Of a stretch of 64,000 nucleotides of DNA, positions 55,409 to 64,000 are shown in pieces. Under the pieces are notes generated by a model. The model made no database searches and was not told the origin of the DNA. It saw only the letters and a program-made list of their open reading frames with translations. The number at the start of each line of letters is the position of its first letter. Position 1 is the first letter of the stretch. A program made the translations under genes and the position numbers. The DNA is from Symbiodinium natans (lineage: Eukaryota > Sar > Dinophyceae > Suessiales > Symbiodiniaceae), in assembly GCA_905221605.1 (NCBI GenBank), contig CAJNDS010002159.1, positions 372,001 through 436,000 of the forward strand. Direction: 5' to 3'.

Positions 55409-56135
55409 GCGCTGGGTGGCTTCAGGTTTCGGGTTCATAGTGTTTAGGGTTTAGGGTTCGGTTTAGGGTTTAGCGTTCATAGGGTTTAGGGTTGAGGGTT
55501 TAGGGTTCATAGGGTTTAGGGTTTCTAGGCTTTAGGGTTCATGGGCTTTAGGGTTCACAGGGTTCAGAGGGTTCATAGTGTTCAATAGGGTTCAATACGG
55601 TTCATGAGGTTCATAGGGTTCATAGGGTTCATAAGGTTCAAAAGGTTTAGGGTTTAGGGTTCAGGGGGTTTAGGATTTAGGGTTTAGGGCTTGGGGTTCA
55701 TAGGGTTTAGGGTTTAGGGCTTAGGGCTTGGGGTTCACAGGGTTTAGGGTTTAGGGCTTGGGGTTCGTGCGGTTTAGGGTTTATGGTTCATAGGGTTCTG
55801 GTTTCGGGCTTGAGGTTCATAGGATACAAGGTACACACGGCTTAAAACTTCACGTCGGGGTCTTGGGGGTTTGCCCATGTGATTTGTAAGAGCTGATTCA
55901 AAGGTTCCAAGCCCTAAACCCGTAACCCGTAAACCCCTAAATTGGATTCGAATTCCAAACTAGGGCGCCTACTTTTGGGGTGTCTTTGGGGGCTGCGGCG
56001 CTCCACCTCACAATCCCAAACTCGAATGTGTTGGGTTTCGGGTTTAGGGCCTCATGGTTTGGGTAAACCAAACAGCGATTCCAGGTAACAAAAGCAGACG
56101 TCCTTTGCTTGGAGGTCAGCACAAAATTGCAGCAG

Positions 56136-56186
56136 GCAGGCCTGGAGAACCTGGTCAAGGAGCGGCGTGCCTCTCGCAGCAAGAGG
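56136..56186 (+). CDS. Probable UPF1-like helicase exon, linker region
   Basis: After TTGCAGCAG reads AGLENLVKERRASRSKR. The join from the previous exon gives RIGRLEKAGLENLV, comparable to the SLExLV linker after the VRxG strand. Donor probably at GTGGTTCGG. The frame is consistent (51 nt, phase 0). Confidence 0.55.
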
Positions 56187-57014
56187 GTGGTTCGGGTATG
56201 GGGTTTAGGGTTTAGGGTTTTGAGTTTCAAGCTTTGCTCAGGGGCTGCAGGGTATTTTGTGGACACCTAGGCTTGCAGAAGCTTTAGATCCCTAGAAGAC
56301 ATGCCCCCCTACATAGTCCTTGCATAACCCTGGATAACCACTAGACACTAGGGCTCAGGGTTTCCGGTTGAGCTAAACCCTAAACCGTAAACCGTAAACC
56401 CCCGAACCTCAGCGGTGGGGGTTGTCTCTGTGCATGGGCACTGGCGACAAGGCTCCAAGGCCTCGAGTTGTATCTGAAACCCATCTGTAGGGTTTAAGGA
56501 TACACTAGGGTTTTGAGATTGGTGATTTCGGGTTTAGGGTTTACGGTTTAGGGGTTGGGGTTTAGGGTTTAGGGATTCTAGGGACTTGGGTTTAGAGTTT
56601 GGGCGCCGTGGAACTGCCAAGTTGGTCTGAGCACATGCATTGGAAGGTTAGCTTTACAGGGCTTCGGGTTTTAGGGGTATAGGGTTTAGGGTTTAGGGTT
56701 TAGGGAATGAAAGTAACCTATACAGCCTCCACAATGAATAGACACGCGCTTCGTGTTCGCAAAGTGGGCTCAAGTGAGCCTTCAATACGATCTACAACTC
56801 CTTGGCCTATGTTCGCCATGCTCCGGCTTCTCGTGTGACTCCGAACAACCGTGGCAGACATGTGAGCTTTCGGTTGCAGACCGCAAACCGTAGGCCTTCA
56901 ACTAAACGTCCCCAAGCCCTAAACCCTCAACCCTACCCCTAAACCCTAAACCCTAAACCCTAAATCCTACATCCAAGCATCCTAAACCCCCTAAAACCCG
57001 AAGGCTTTGTTGCA

Positions 57015-57094
57015 TATCGCAGCTCTTGGCCTTCGAAGAGTCCTGCGACCCCCAGTCGCTGGTGCAGCTCGACGTTCGTGATGCTGCAAGGCTC
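57015..57094 (+). CDS. Candidate exon, helicase linker or other
   Basis: After CATATCGCAG reads LLAFEESCDPQSLVQLDVRD. It could be part of the helicase linker or of the upstream GH18 gene; neither can be shown. Confidence 0.35.
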
Positions 57095-57357
57095 AGGGCT
57101 TTTTGAGGCTTAGGGTTTAGGGTTTAGGGCTTAGGGTTTAGGGCTTCGGGTTTAGGGTTTAGGAGGGCTTTTGGTGTTGAGGGTGGTGGGGTTTGAGGTT
57201 TGGGGTTTGGGTCTGGGTTTGGCTCACTGAGGAGGGGGGGGGGGGGGGGGGCGGGTGTTCGCAAAAGAATTTGCAGAATACGTGGTTTTATGAAGGCCTA
57301 TAATCCGGCTTGTGCTGCCCTGTGAGGGCCAACAAAAGCGCTCCGTATCTTCTTCAG

Positions 57358-58694
57358 GCCTATTGTGGCTACAGCTGGCTGCAAGTTTGCTCGACCATCC
57401 CTCCGGGTTGGCAGCAGCACACAGGTGCATTTGCAAAGGATGTGGACGCGACGCCTCCGGCAGCGACGGGCCCCGCCGCCAACAACTACGTCGTCCTTGG
57501 CGGCGACGGGGTGGGGGTTGGCCAGAAGATCCTCAGTAGCTGAGTGAGTGGACACTTTACACTTTTTGGGGATACTATAATCCCCTTACAGAACTGAAAG
57601 TGTACACTTCTTTTGGGGGGGGGGCTTGTGAACTCAGCAACTAAGGATCCCACCGGCATCACTGCTGCATGACTGGATGGGCAAGGCCGACGCCAGCAAC
57701 ATCGACTTCGACATGGAAGGCATCATGGCCGGGAACCAGTATCCTGCGGCTGCCAGCCTTTGCAACGATCTTCGGAGCAAGTATCTTGGTAGCCCAGTGG
57801 TACCCTTTTACCTTTATTTTTTTGGGGTTCTGGGTTCCCTTGATAAAGTAACCAACCAAAGAAGGGTTTAGGGTTTAGGGTTTAGGGTTTAGGGTTTAGG
57901 GTTTAGGGTTTAGGGTTTAGGGTTTAGGGTTTAGGGTTTAGGGTTTAGGGTTTAGGGGTGCCCTTATTAGAATAAGGTTACTGGGCTACCAAGGTATGGT
58001 AAGGACATCAAGTGCCAGGCCACCTGCCTGTCTGGCGACCACCCGTATGCGGTGAAAGTGGCAGATACCTTGTCATAGTTGGGTACCATTTTACATGTTT
58101 AAGGGTACTTCAGCCCGATAAGGAGTATAAGTCCAAATTTTTAATTTCATCTCAACCATGAACTAGGATACCTTGGACTACTTTGCCGTCATGATCCACG
58201 GCGGCTCCATGACGGATGGCAGCTGGTCCATCCCCAAAGACAATCCGAATAGCGGTTTCACCTATAAGGTCATCCAGGACTGGTTAAAGTCCGGCATACC
58301 CGCCAGCAAGATCATTCTCGCGCTGACCACAAACGGGCTCGAGGCGTATATGGTTGACTGGATCAAAGGCATCATTCAGCAAAATGGCATGGCAGGCGCT
58401 TCGGGGGGGCAAGTGCGCTTGAGTCCTCAGGGCTCTTGGGGCTAGCGATCTCGATAGGCGCAACAGACTGTCGGTGACTAGATGACTAGATGACTATATG
58501 ACTGTCCCTAATCCCTCAACCCCAAAACCCTCAACCCTCAACCCTAAACCCTAAACCCTAAACCCTAAACCCTAAACCTCCTTTGGTGGGGCACTCCCTG
58601 GATTGCAGGTCTGTCCATCTGGCAGCTCAAGGACCTCCAAGCCGCCATCCCCATTAAGTGCCTCGAGGATGCTGGCACCAAGTGTGTCCAGTAG
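57358..58694 (+). CDS. GH18 (chitinase-like) protein, 3' part, 5 exons
   Basis: Exons: 57358-57527, 57646-57780, 57994-58063, 58167-about 58407, 58609-58694. The 5' exons were not found. Order of GH18 landmarks: a Cys/Trp start (AYCGYSWLQVCSTIPPGW), a YVVLGGDG strand like SxGG, the catalytic DxxDxDxE-type motif in SNIDFDMEGI, the YFAVMIHGG strand, SGIPASKIILALTTNG, and the final LSIWQLKDL strand, then TAG. GH18 enzymes cleave chitin-type or related glycans through the final Glu, which is present. The first three introns are introners E, C and D with duplications GATCC, GTAT and GATACCTTG, and each join keeps the frame. The last intron probably begins near GCAAGT (58409) but the frame is off by one base there, perhaps from the G7 run. 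The gene lies on the same strand as the helicase exons and between them. Confidence 0.78.
57528..57645 (+). repeat. Introner family E (GH18 intron)
   Basis: GATCC at both ends, TCAGTAGCTGAGTGAG to CTCAGCAACTAAG. GA..AG intron; the 118-bp removal shifts from frame 1 to the frame of the catalytic exon exactly as needed. Confidence 0.9.
57781..57993 (+). repeat. Introner family C (GH18 intron), invaded by telomere repeat
   Basis: GTAT at both ends; perfect termini CTTGGTAGCCCAG and CTGGGCTACCAAG. A 13-unit TTTAGGG array (57867-57957) splits the element motif AAGGGTGCCC exactly after GGG. Confidence 0.92.
58064..58166 (+). repeat. Introner family D (GH18 intron)
   Basis: 9-bp direct repeat GATACCTTG at both ends; TCATAGTTGGGTACC to CATGAACTAG. 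GA..AG intron. Confidence 0.9.
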
Positions 58695-58705
58695 CGGAGA
58701 TTCGT

Positions 58706-58771
58706 AGGGTTTAGGGTTTAGGGTTTAGGGTTTAGGGTTTAGGGTTTAGGGTTTAGGGTTTAGGGTTTAGG
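58706..58771 (+). repeat. (TTTAGGG)n array, about 9 units
   Basis: Begins 12 bases after the GH18 stop codon. Confidence 0.95.
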
Positions 58772-59089
58772 GACCAGGTCTGATTGACCCATTTTGCAAA
58801 GTTGTTTAAGATGCTGCGCACTCAGCATCCCCCCCAATAAAAGAGATCCAGCTACTGTTGGGCCGGCCAACAGAGTTGGCCTGGAGCAAGCGCTCGTTCT
58901 CTCACAAAATCTTGGGCTGCTGGTTTAGGGTTTAGGGTTTAGGGTTCAGGGCTTAGGTTTTTTTTTTTTTGGTTTTTTGGGGCTTTTTGGGGCTCCCTGT
59001 AGGGATTATCGAGGGCTGAGGGTGAATTGTATGGTCCATACCCCCTCCGAAGCCCCAAACCCCATAGTTTCGCTCAGAGAAGAAGACGC

Positions 59090-59160
59090 CAGAGGTGCAG
59101 AGGCCGCCCTGGAAGAGGAGTTCATCGATGAAGACGAGGACCCTGGGATGCAGATGGGCG
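59090..59160 (+). CDS. Candidate acidic exon
   Basis: Reads REEDARGAEAALEEEFIDED and EDPGMQMG. Could be an acidic insert of the helicase linker; weak. Confidence 0.28.
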
Positions 59161-59466
59161 ATTATGGCCTTATAGGGTTTAGGGCCTGGCAGGGGGGTGG
59201 GGGGTGGGGGGTTACGGTTGAGGGGTTTAGGGTTTTGTGTGTTTAGGGTTTCGGGTTCGCAGCAGATGAGGACCCTTAACCCGCAGCCGCGCAGTCGGCT
59301 TGGGAAAGCTCTTGCCATAATTTCTCATGTCCTCTCTTTGCTTCTGCTGAGGATGAGCCCTACACCCTCCACCCCTAAACCCTAAACCCTAAACCCTAAA
59401 CCCTAAACCCTAAACCCTAAACCCTAAACCCTAAACCCTAGCTGGGGAGAGCTAACCTGACCTCAA

Positions 59467-59578
59467 CTTGGTAGCCCAGTGGTACCCTGTACCCTTTCTT
59501 TTGGTTATGGGTTCCCTTATAAAATAACCAACCCAAAACATGGTGCCCTTACCATAGTATGGTTACTGGGCTACCAAG
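59467..59578. repeat. Introner family C copy with TCAA duplication
   Basis: Perfect CTTGGTAGCCCAG and CTGGGCTACCAAG ends, TCAA on both sides, no telomere repeat inside. The flanks (GAGCTAACCTGACC, GATCTGATTATATG) do not read convincingly as exons. Confidence 0.88.
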
Positions 59579-59934
59579 TCAAGATCTGATTATATGACAG
59601 GCTGAATCGCTGAACCCTAAACCCTAAACCCTAAACCCTGAACCCCAAACCCTAAACCCTAAACCCTAAACCCTAAACCTTGGGAAGAGTCCTGGGAAGA
59701 GTTGGAGGCAAGGCTCTCACTTGAATCCTACACACGGAACTTCCTGAACTACCCGAAGCCCTAAACCCCACAACCCCCCAAAACCCTCAAAACCCTCAAA
59801 AGCCCTTAAAACCCCAAACCCTCAACCCTAAACGCTAAGCCCAAACAACCCTCAACCCTAAACCCGAAGCCTTAAAAACCCTCAACCGAAGCCCTAAACC
59901 CTCAACCCTAAACCCTTAAACTCCGACAATCAGG

Positions 59935-60004
59935 AGCCCGGTGAGGAGCCGGAAGATCGCTACGGCGAGGAGTGGAAGACGTGGCGGGAGTGCCCCTCCG
60001 GAGG
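59935..60004 (+). CDS. Candidate exon
   Basis: After CGACAATCAG reads EPGEEPEDRYGEEWKTWREC. Followed at once by TTTAGGG. Possibly part of the helicase linker. Confidence 0.33.
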
Positions 60005-60215
60005 TTTAGGGTTTAGGGTTTAGGGTTTAGGGTTTAGGGTTGAGGGTTGAGGGTTGAGGATTTTCGGGTTTTAGGGTTTAGGGTTTAGGGTCCCTTAACT
60101 TGCTTTTTCTTCTGAAGGGAACCTACGGCCTAGTTTGGTACCACTCACAGATTTTTCCTGTGGAGATGATCCGTGAGTTCCCAGTTTACTAACCCTAAAC
60201 CCTAGACCCTATATG

Positions 60216-60322
60216 GTGGTTTCCGAAAATAGGGGTGCCCTTTTGCGGGGTGCCCTTCAAGGGGATTCTATTCTATTTGGGGTATGAACAAGGGGCACTC
60301 CCCCATTTTGAGAAAATACCCA
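60216..60322. repeat. Short inverted-repeat element, family L
   Basis: GGTTTCCGAAAATAGGGGTG at the left and CACTCCCCCATTTTGAGAAA at the right. Confidence 0.75.
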
Positions 60323-60724
60323 TATCCTTGTTTGAAGCAATCCTGTTGGGCCCTGGTCTTGGGGGGTTCAGGAACCCTTATTCGGCGTCGGGTAGTTAGG
60401 GTTAAGGAGAAAGAATCGGTAGACCCTACAATGACAACTGAGGCCCCCAAGCCCTCCCCCCTATACCCTCTAAGGGTAGTTTCATGATCCCTTACTATGG
60501 CCCCTTGCCCTCTGTAAAGGGTTCTGATGTATGGGCCCTGGGTTGTATAGGTCTTGTATAGGTTATACAAGGGGTATATAAGGGTTCCCCTTTTTGCAAA
60601 ATTGGGGACCAGGAAGAGGCCCTTAGAACAGAGTCCTCCCTAAACCCTAAACCCTAAACCCTAAACCCTAAACCCTAAACCCTAAACCCCAGATTGGGGG
60701 TCCATATGTTGAACGCGGTAGGGA

Positions 60725-60796
60725 CGCCGCCGAGGCTCCGGGACAAGCAGCTGCGGAAGCGAGCCAATGAGCGTCGAAAAGAGAGGCCCGACAGTC
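60725..60796 (+). CDS. Candidate exon, basic helix
   Basis: Reads RLRDKQLRKRANERRKERPD. A basic helical linker before the DEAA-box region is typical of UPF1-like helicases, so it may belong to that gene. Confidence 0.35.
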
Positions 60797-61427
60797 ATAG
60801 GGTTTGGGGTTTAGGGTTTAGGGCTTAGGGATGAGGGTTGAGGTTGAGGGTTTAGGGTTTAGGGTTGGGCTTAGGGGAATCCTGGGTTTAGGCTTCTGGT
60901 TACTTAGCAGCAGTCAACCTTTTGGCTCCCAAAGGTCGGGTGTTCGGGGCTTTGACCTGCAAGCTTTGACGGCCATTAACAAACGACTTCCTACACCAGG
61001 GTTTAGGGTTTAGGGTTTTGGGTTTTGGGTTTAGGGTTTAGGGTTACGAGAAGATGTGAGCAGATGGATACACAAGGGGTCCTTTTCAAAGCCACTACAT
61101 CTGGGAACATAGATCTACTTGGGCCTGAAAGCGGTTCCTATACACTGACTTTCTGGGTATCGGAGTACTATACTTCAATACTTTTTGTTTCTGGGTTCCT
61201 ATGAGGCTACTTATACCTATTACTAAAGAGTATATCCTTTTTTCAGGGTCTACTCCAAAGTAGGGCTTTAGGGTGCAAGTACATACGGTATAGGTGCCTG
61301 TACCTTTGAAAGGCTTTTGAACCCTACATAGCACCATGTGAAACCAGATCCTCTCGGATTGTTTTACCCTAAACCCTAAACCCTAAACCCTAAACCCCAA
61401 ACCCCAAACCCTAAACCCTTTGCGCAG

Positions 61428-61482
61428 GTTCGAGAGGGACAGGGTTCTGGAGCAAGCGGAAGCATCCCGGTTGCAGGGCGCC
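61428..61482 (+). CDS. Probable helicase exon before motif II
   Basis: Acceptor TTGCGCAG, then FERDRVLEQAEASRLQ. UPF1-like helicases have such a helix shortly before the xxVICAT strand seen in the next exon. Its 3' boundary is unresolved. Confidence 0.42.
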
Positions 61483-61864
61483 GATGTCGTCCACCTTCCT
61501 AGAGGGCTGGCCTTATGACCCAAGCGCGCTCAACCTGTTTTTTTTTTAGAGGGTTTAGGGTTTAGGGATGCTTAGGGTTTAGGGTTTGGCTTCCTGTTTT
61601 TTTGTTTTTTTGTTTTTTTTTGTGGGGGTTAGGTGGCAGTTTGTGGCAGCCAAGCGTTCACAGCGACGTTGTTTTTGTTGATCCTTCGCTGTCGGCTCTT
61701 CCTATCATTGAGACGCAGAATTCCCAAAGTGTCGGATTGCTCACCCCCCCAATAGGGAACGTGAGCTGGGTTTCGACTGTCGTGGGACAGGTCGGTTTTA
61801 CCCTTCTGATGAACTTGATGCTGCGACAGTAGTCGAAGTGAGTGCCGCTAAAGGGCAGCACACC

Positions 61865-61967
61865 TTGGGATGTTCCCCCTTATGCCAGCAGTCCTTAATC
61901 GGGATTATAACAAGAGGGTACATAAAATCCCTAGATAGGACTGTTAATAAAAAGGGGAACATCCCAA
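61865..61967. repeat. Short inverted-repeat element, family B
   Basis: TTGGGATGTTCCCCCTTATG to AAAAGGGGAACATCCCAA; inner CAGTCC / GGACTG pair. Confidence 0.9.
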
Positions 61968-62215
61968 CCAACACCCCTCAACCCTTAAATAAGCCCGAGG
62001 GCCCCCCCGAAGCCCTAAGCCCTAAACCCTAAACCCGAATGGCTGACACCTAGGAAGGCTCGGGGTTGAAGAGGTCAGGGCGCGCTTGAAGATCGGACCC
62101 CCTGCAAACCCATCAATAGCCCGCTTGGGCCCTAATTAGCCCTCCTCAACCCTCAACCCCGCACCCTAAACCCTAAACCCTAAACCCTAAACCCTATCAA
62201 CCATGGGCCTCAAAG

Positions 62216-62291
62216 CTGGAGACCTGCGAGGTGATCTGCGCGACAACGATTGCATCCGGATCTAACCAGCTGAGCGGCTTCACTTTCCGAG
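62216..62291 (+). CDS. UPF1-like SF1 helicase, exon before motif II
   Basis: Reads LETCEVICATTIASGSNQLS, then GFTFR. The pattern (x)VICATxxxxGS..L....F is the strand and loop just before motif II in UPF1-like helicases. It ends CGA G; the intron starts GAGTGAAG and the next exon also starts GAGT, so a GA..AG intron with a 4-bp direct repeat gives F R G V L I D E. Confidence 0.82.
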
Positions 62292-62340
62292 GAGTGAAGG
62301 GGTTCAGTAGAATCGCGAATACTTTGTATCGAAGATTCCA

Positions 62341-62449
62341 GGGTTAGGGTTTAGGGTTTAGGGTTTAGGGTTTAGGGTTTAGGGTTTAGGGTTTAGGGTT
62401 TAGGGTTTAGGGTTTAGGGTTTAGGGTTTAGGGTTTAGGGTTTAGGGTT
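62341..62449 (+). repeat. (TTTAGGG)n array, about 15 units, inside a helicase intron
   Basis: One of the longest perfect arrays of the window; intron 62292-63372. Confidence 0.96.
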
Positions 62450-63372
62450 CAGCAGCTCCGGGTCGAGCAATCTCTAGTAGAGCCGCTGTTTGGATTCCAG
62501 AAAAGCCCACCCACCCAGAGAATCCCAAAACATTAAGAAATATCAAGTTTATATTTTTTCATCAGCAAGACCCTAATTAGAAGGGGGCAACATCCGAAAG
62601 TATAACTTTTTCATATAAGCACGTTCCTTGAAACGAGGCTGTGGAAACACATCCAGCGTCACAAGTTTGGGGGGTGTAAAGCAGGAGCCAAACGGTTGCC
62701 AACCAAGTTCATCCCAGATGATCCCAACAGGCATCTAGCATACGCCCTCCCCCCCTTCCAATATTGCCATGGTTTAGGGTGTAGGGTTTAGGGTTTAGGG
62801 TTCAGTATACCCAATCTGCTTGAACAGGCTCTGACTTTGAGGGGTTTGGATACGGGGCTACAGGAGGCAGAGCTTTAGGGATAAGTTTTTTCACCAGAGG
62901 TTTCGGGTTGCGGGACTTATCGGACCCACCGTTTTTGCAGTGGTTTAGGGTTCGGGGTGCTTAGGGTTTAAGGTTATGGCTTAGAGCTTTCTGAGCTTGA
63001 ACAGCCCCGGTTTCTGCGTCGGTTCTCGAGACTTTGCTGCTCTGCCTCTATTCGTGTTGGGACCGTTATGCCAGCCTTCAAGACCGGAACCTCGAACCCT
63101 AGACTCTCGACCCTAAACCCTGAAACCCTAACCCCACATCCTAAGCCTGAACCCTACATGGCTAAACCCTAAACCCTAAACCCTAAACCCTAAACCCAAA
63201 GCCCAACCCGAAACTCTAAGCTGCAAGCCCGAAGCCCTCAATTGTTAACTCCCAAGGTGGGGAAGACTTGCGGCCCTTTCAAGGGGGTCTATCGCACCCT
63301 GGAGCCCTGTATCGGGTTTAGAGTAGCCCTAAACCCTAAACCCTAAACCCTAAACCCTAAACCTCTTCCCAG

Positions 63373-63453
63373 GAGTCCTGATCGATGAAGTTGCGCAAGC
63401 GACGGAAACGTCCTGCGCGGTGCCCATTGTCTGCCGCAATGCGCAGCAGCTGG
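63373..63453 (+). CDS. UPF1-like SF1 helicase, exon with motif II (DEAA-type box)
   Basis: Acceptor CTCTTCCCAG, then VLIDEVAQATETSCAVPIVC and RNAQQL. DEVAQATE is the Walker B/motif II of UPF1-like helicases (usually DEAAQATEP), needed for ATP hydrolysis; the AQQL that follows matches the family. The 3' edge is uncertain (the family would continue with GDxxQLPP). Motifs III-VI must lie beyond the window. Confidence 0.85.
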
Positions 63454-64000
63454 CTCCTCTGACGTGGTCAAGTCCCTAAAGCCTGAAGCCTGAGCCCTTA
63501 AACCCTAAAGCCCTGAAGCCCTTGTAAACCCTGAAGCCCTTATAGAAGCCCTTAAGCCCTTAACCCTATTTAATCCCTTAAAGCCCTTAAACCCCCTCCC
63601 TCGCCCCCAAACCCCTTCAGCCCTTCCACCCCAAGCCCTCAGCCCCTAAACCCTAAACTCCCTAAACCCTATGTTGCTAAAGGCAACCCTGAACCCCAGT
63701 TCTAGGAACCCTAGAACCACCCCGGGGCCCCACAGGAGCCTAGGAGCAGTTTCCTGCTCAGAACTCGAAGAGGTTTAGGGTTTAGGGTTTAGGGTTCAGG
63801 GTTTAGGAATCTTGTCAAGGAATGTATATCATTTTGCTTTCATCGGGGTTTCGCGCTGAGGGATGCTTAGGGTTTAGGGACCCGAATCGGGCTTTGTAGC
63901 AAAGTATGTTTTATCTTTAGGATGGTCACAAATATTGAAGTTCCTGAACAGGAGCCCTAAACCCTAAAACCCGAACCCCAAATCCGAATCCCGAAACCCT
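63454..64000. other. Right edge: telomere-like variants, no gene seen
   Basis: CCCTTAA/CCCTGAA-type degenerate repeats (63475-63670), TTTAGGG (63774-63805) and degenerate repeats to the end. Presumably the next helicase intron. Confidence 0.55.

Overview
The window looks like nuclear DNA of a dinoflagellate (or a close alveolate relative). Four things point there. Plant-type telomere repeats (TTTAGGG)n are scattered through almost the whole window in both orientations. Gene introns begin with GT, GC or GA and end in AG followed by G, and most are themselves short inverted-repeat elements with target-site duplications (introners). The ankyrin protein has the N-terminal sequence style I associate with dinoflagellate ankyrin proteins. 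An RCC1-like protein carries the GQCDVPADLG repeat common in dinoflagellate genomes. The species cannot be named from sequence alone. No bacterial operon, CRISPR array, rRNA or convincing tRNA was seen.

Layout. 1-2.8 kb: 3' end of a tyrosine-recombinase retroelement (DIRS/Ngaro-like) with split direct repeats behind it. 2.9-27 kb: gene-poor DNA made of telomere-like tracts, small palindromic elements, homopolymers and short exon-like islands, with no confident gene. 27.06-30.08 kb: a complete eight-exon ankyrin-repeat gene. 30.1-40.5 kb: repeats with several isolated exon-like islands, one resembling the end of a SET domain. 40.5-44.6 kb: a complete fourteen-exon gene for a secreted cysteine-rich protein; nearly all of its introns are introners and the joined exons give exactly 590 codons. 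45.36-48.67 kb: an AT-rich mobile element with long terminal inverted repeats and a 5-bp target duplication, carrying an RCC1-repeat gene, a truncated retroviral/Polinton-type integrase and a zinc-finger protein. 51.2 kb to the right edge: scattered small exons of an SF1 (UPF1-like) helicase separated by kilobases of telomere-like repeat. 57.36-58.69 kb: the 3' part of a GH18 (chitinase-like) gene on the same strand, lying between helicase exons.

The main message is how genes and repeats relate. At least five introner families have inserted into coding sequence on short duplicated targets, and removing the element plus one target copy restores the reading frame in every case I could follow. 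Several introners have in turn been invaded by telomere-repeat tracts, often directly after a GGG of the element. I resolved 27 introns in four genes: 9 start with GT, 9 with GC and 9 with GA. All coordinates and splice junctions were read by eye. Exon joins were checked by frame and length arithmetic, not by transcripts.
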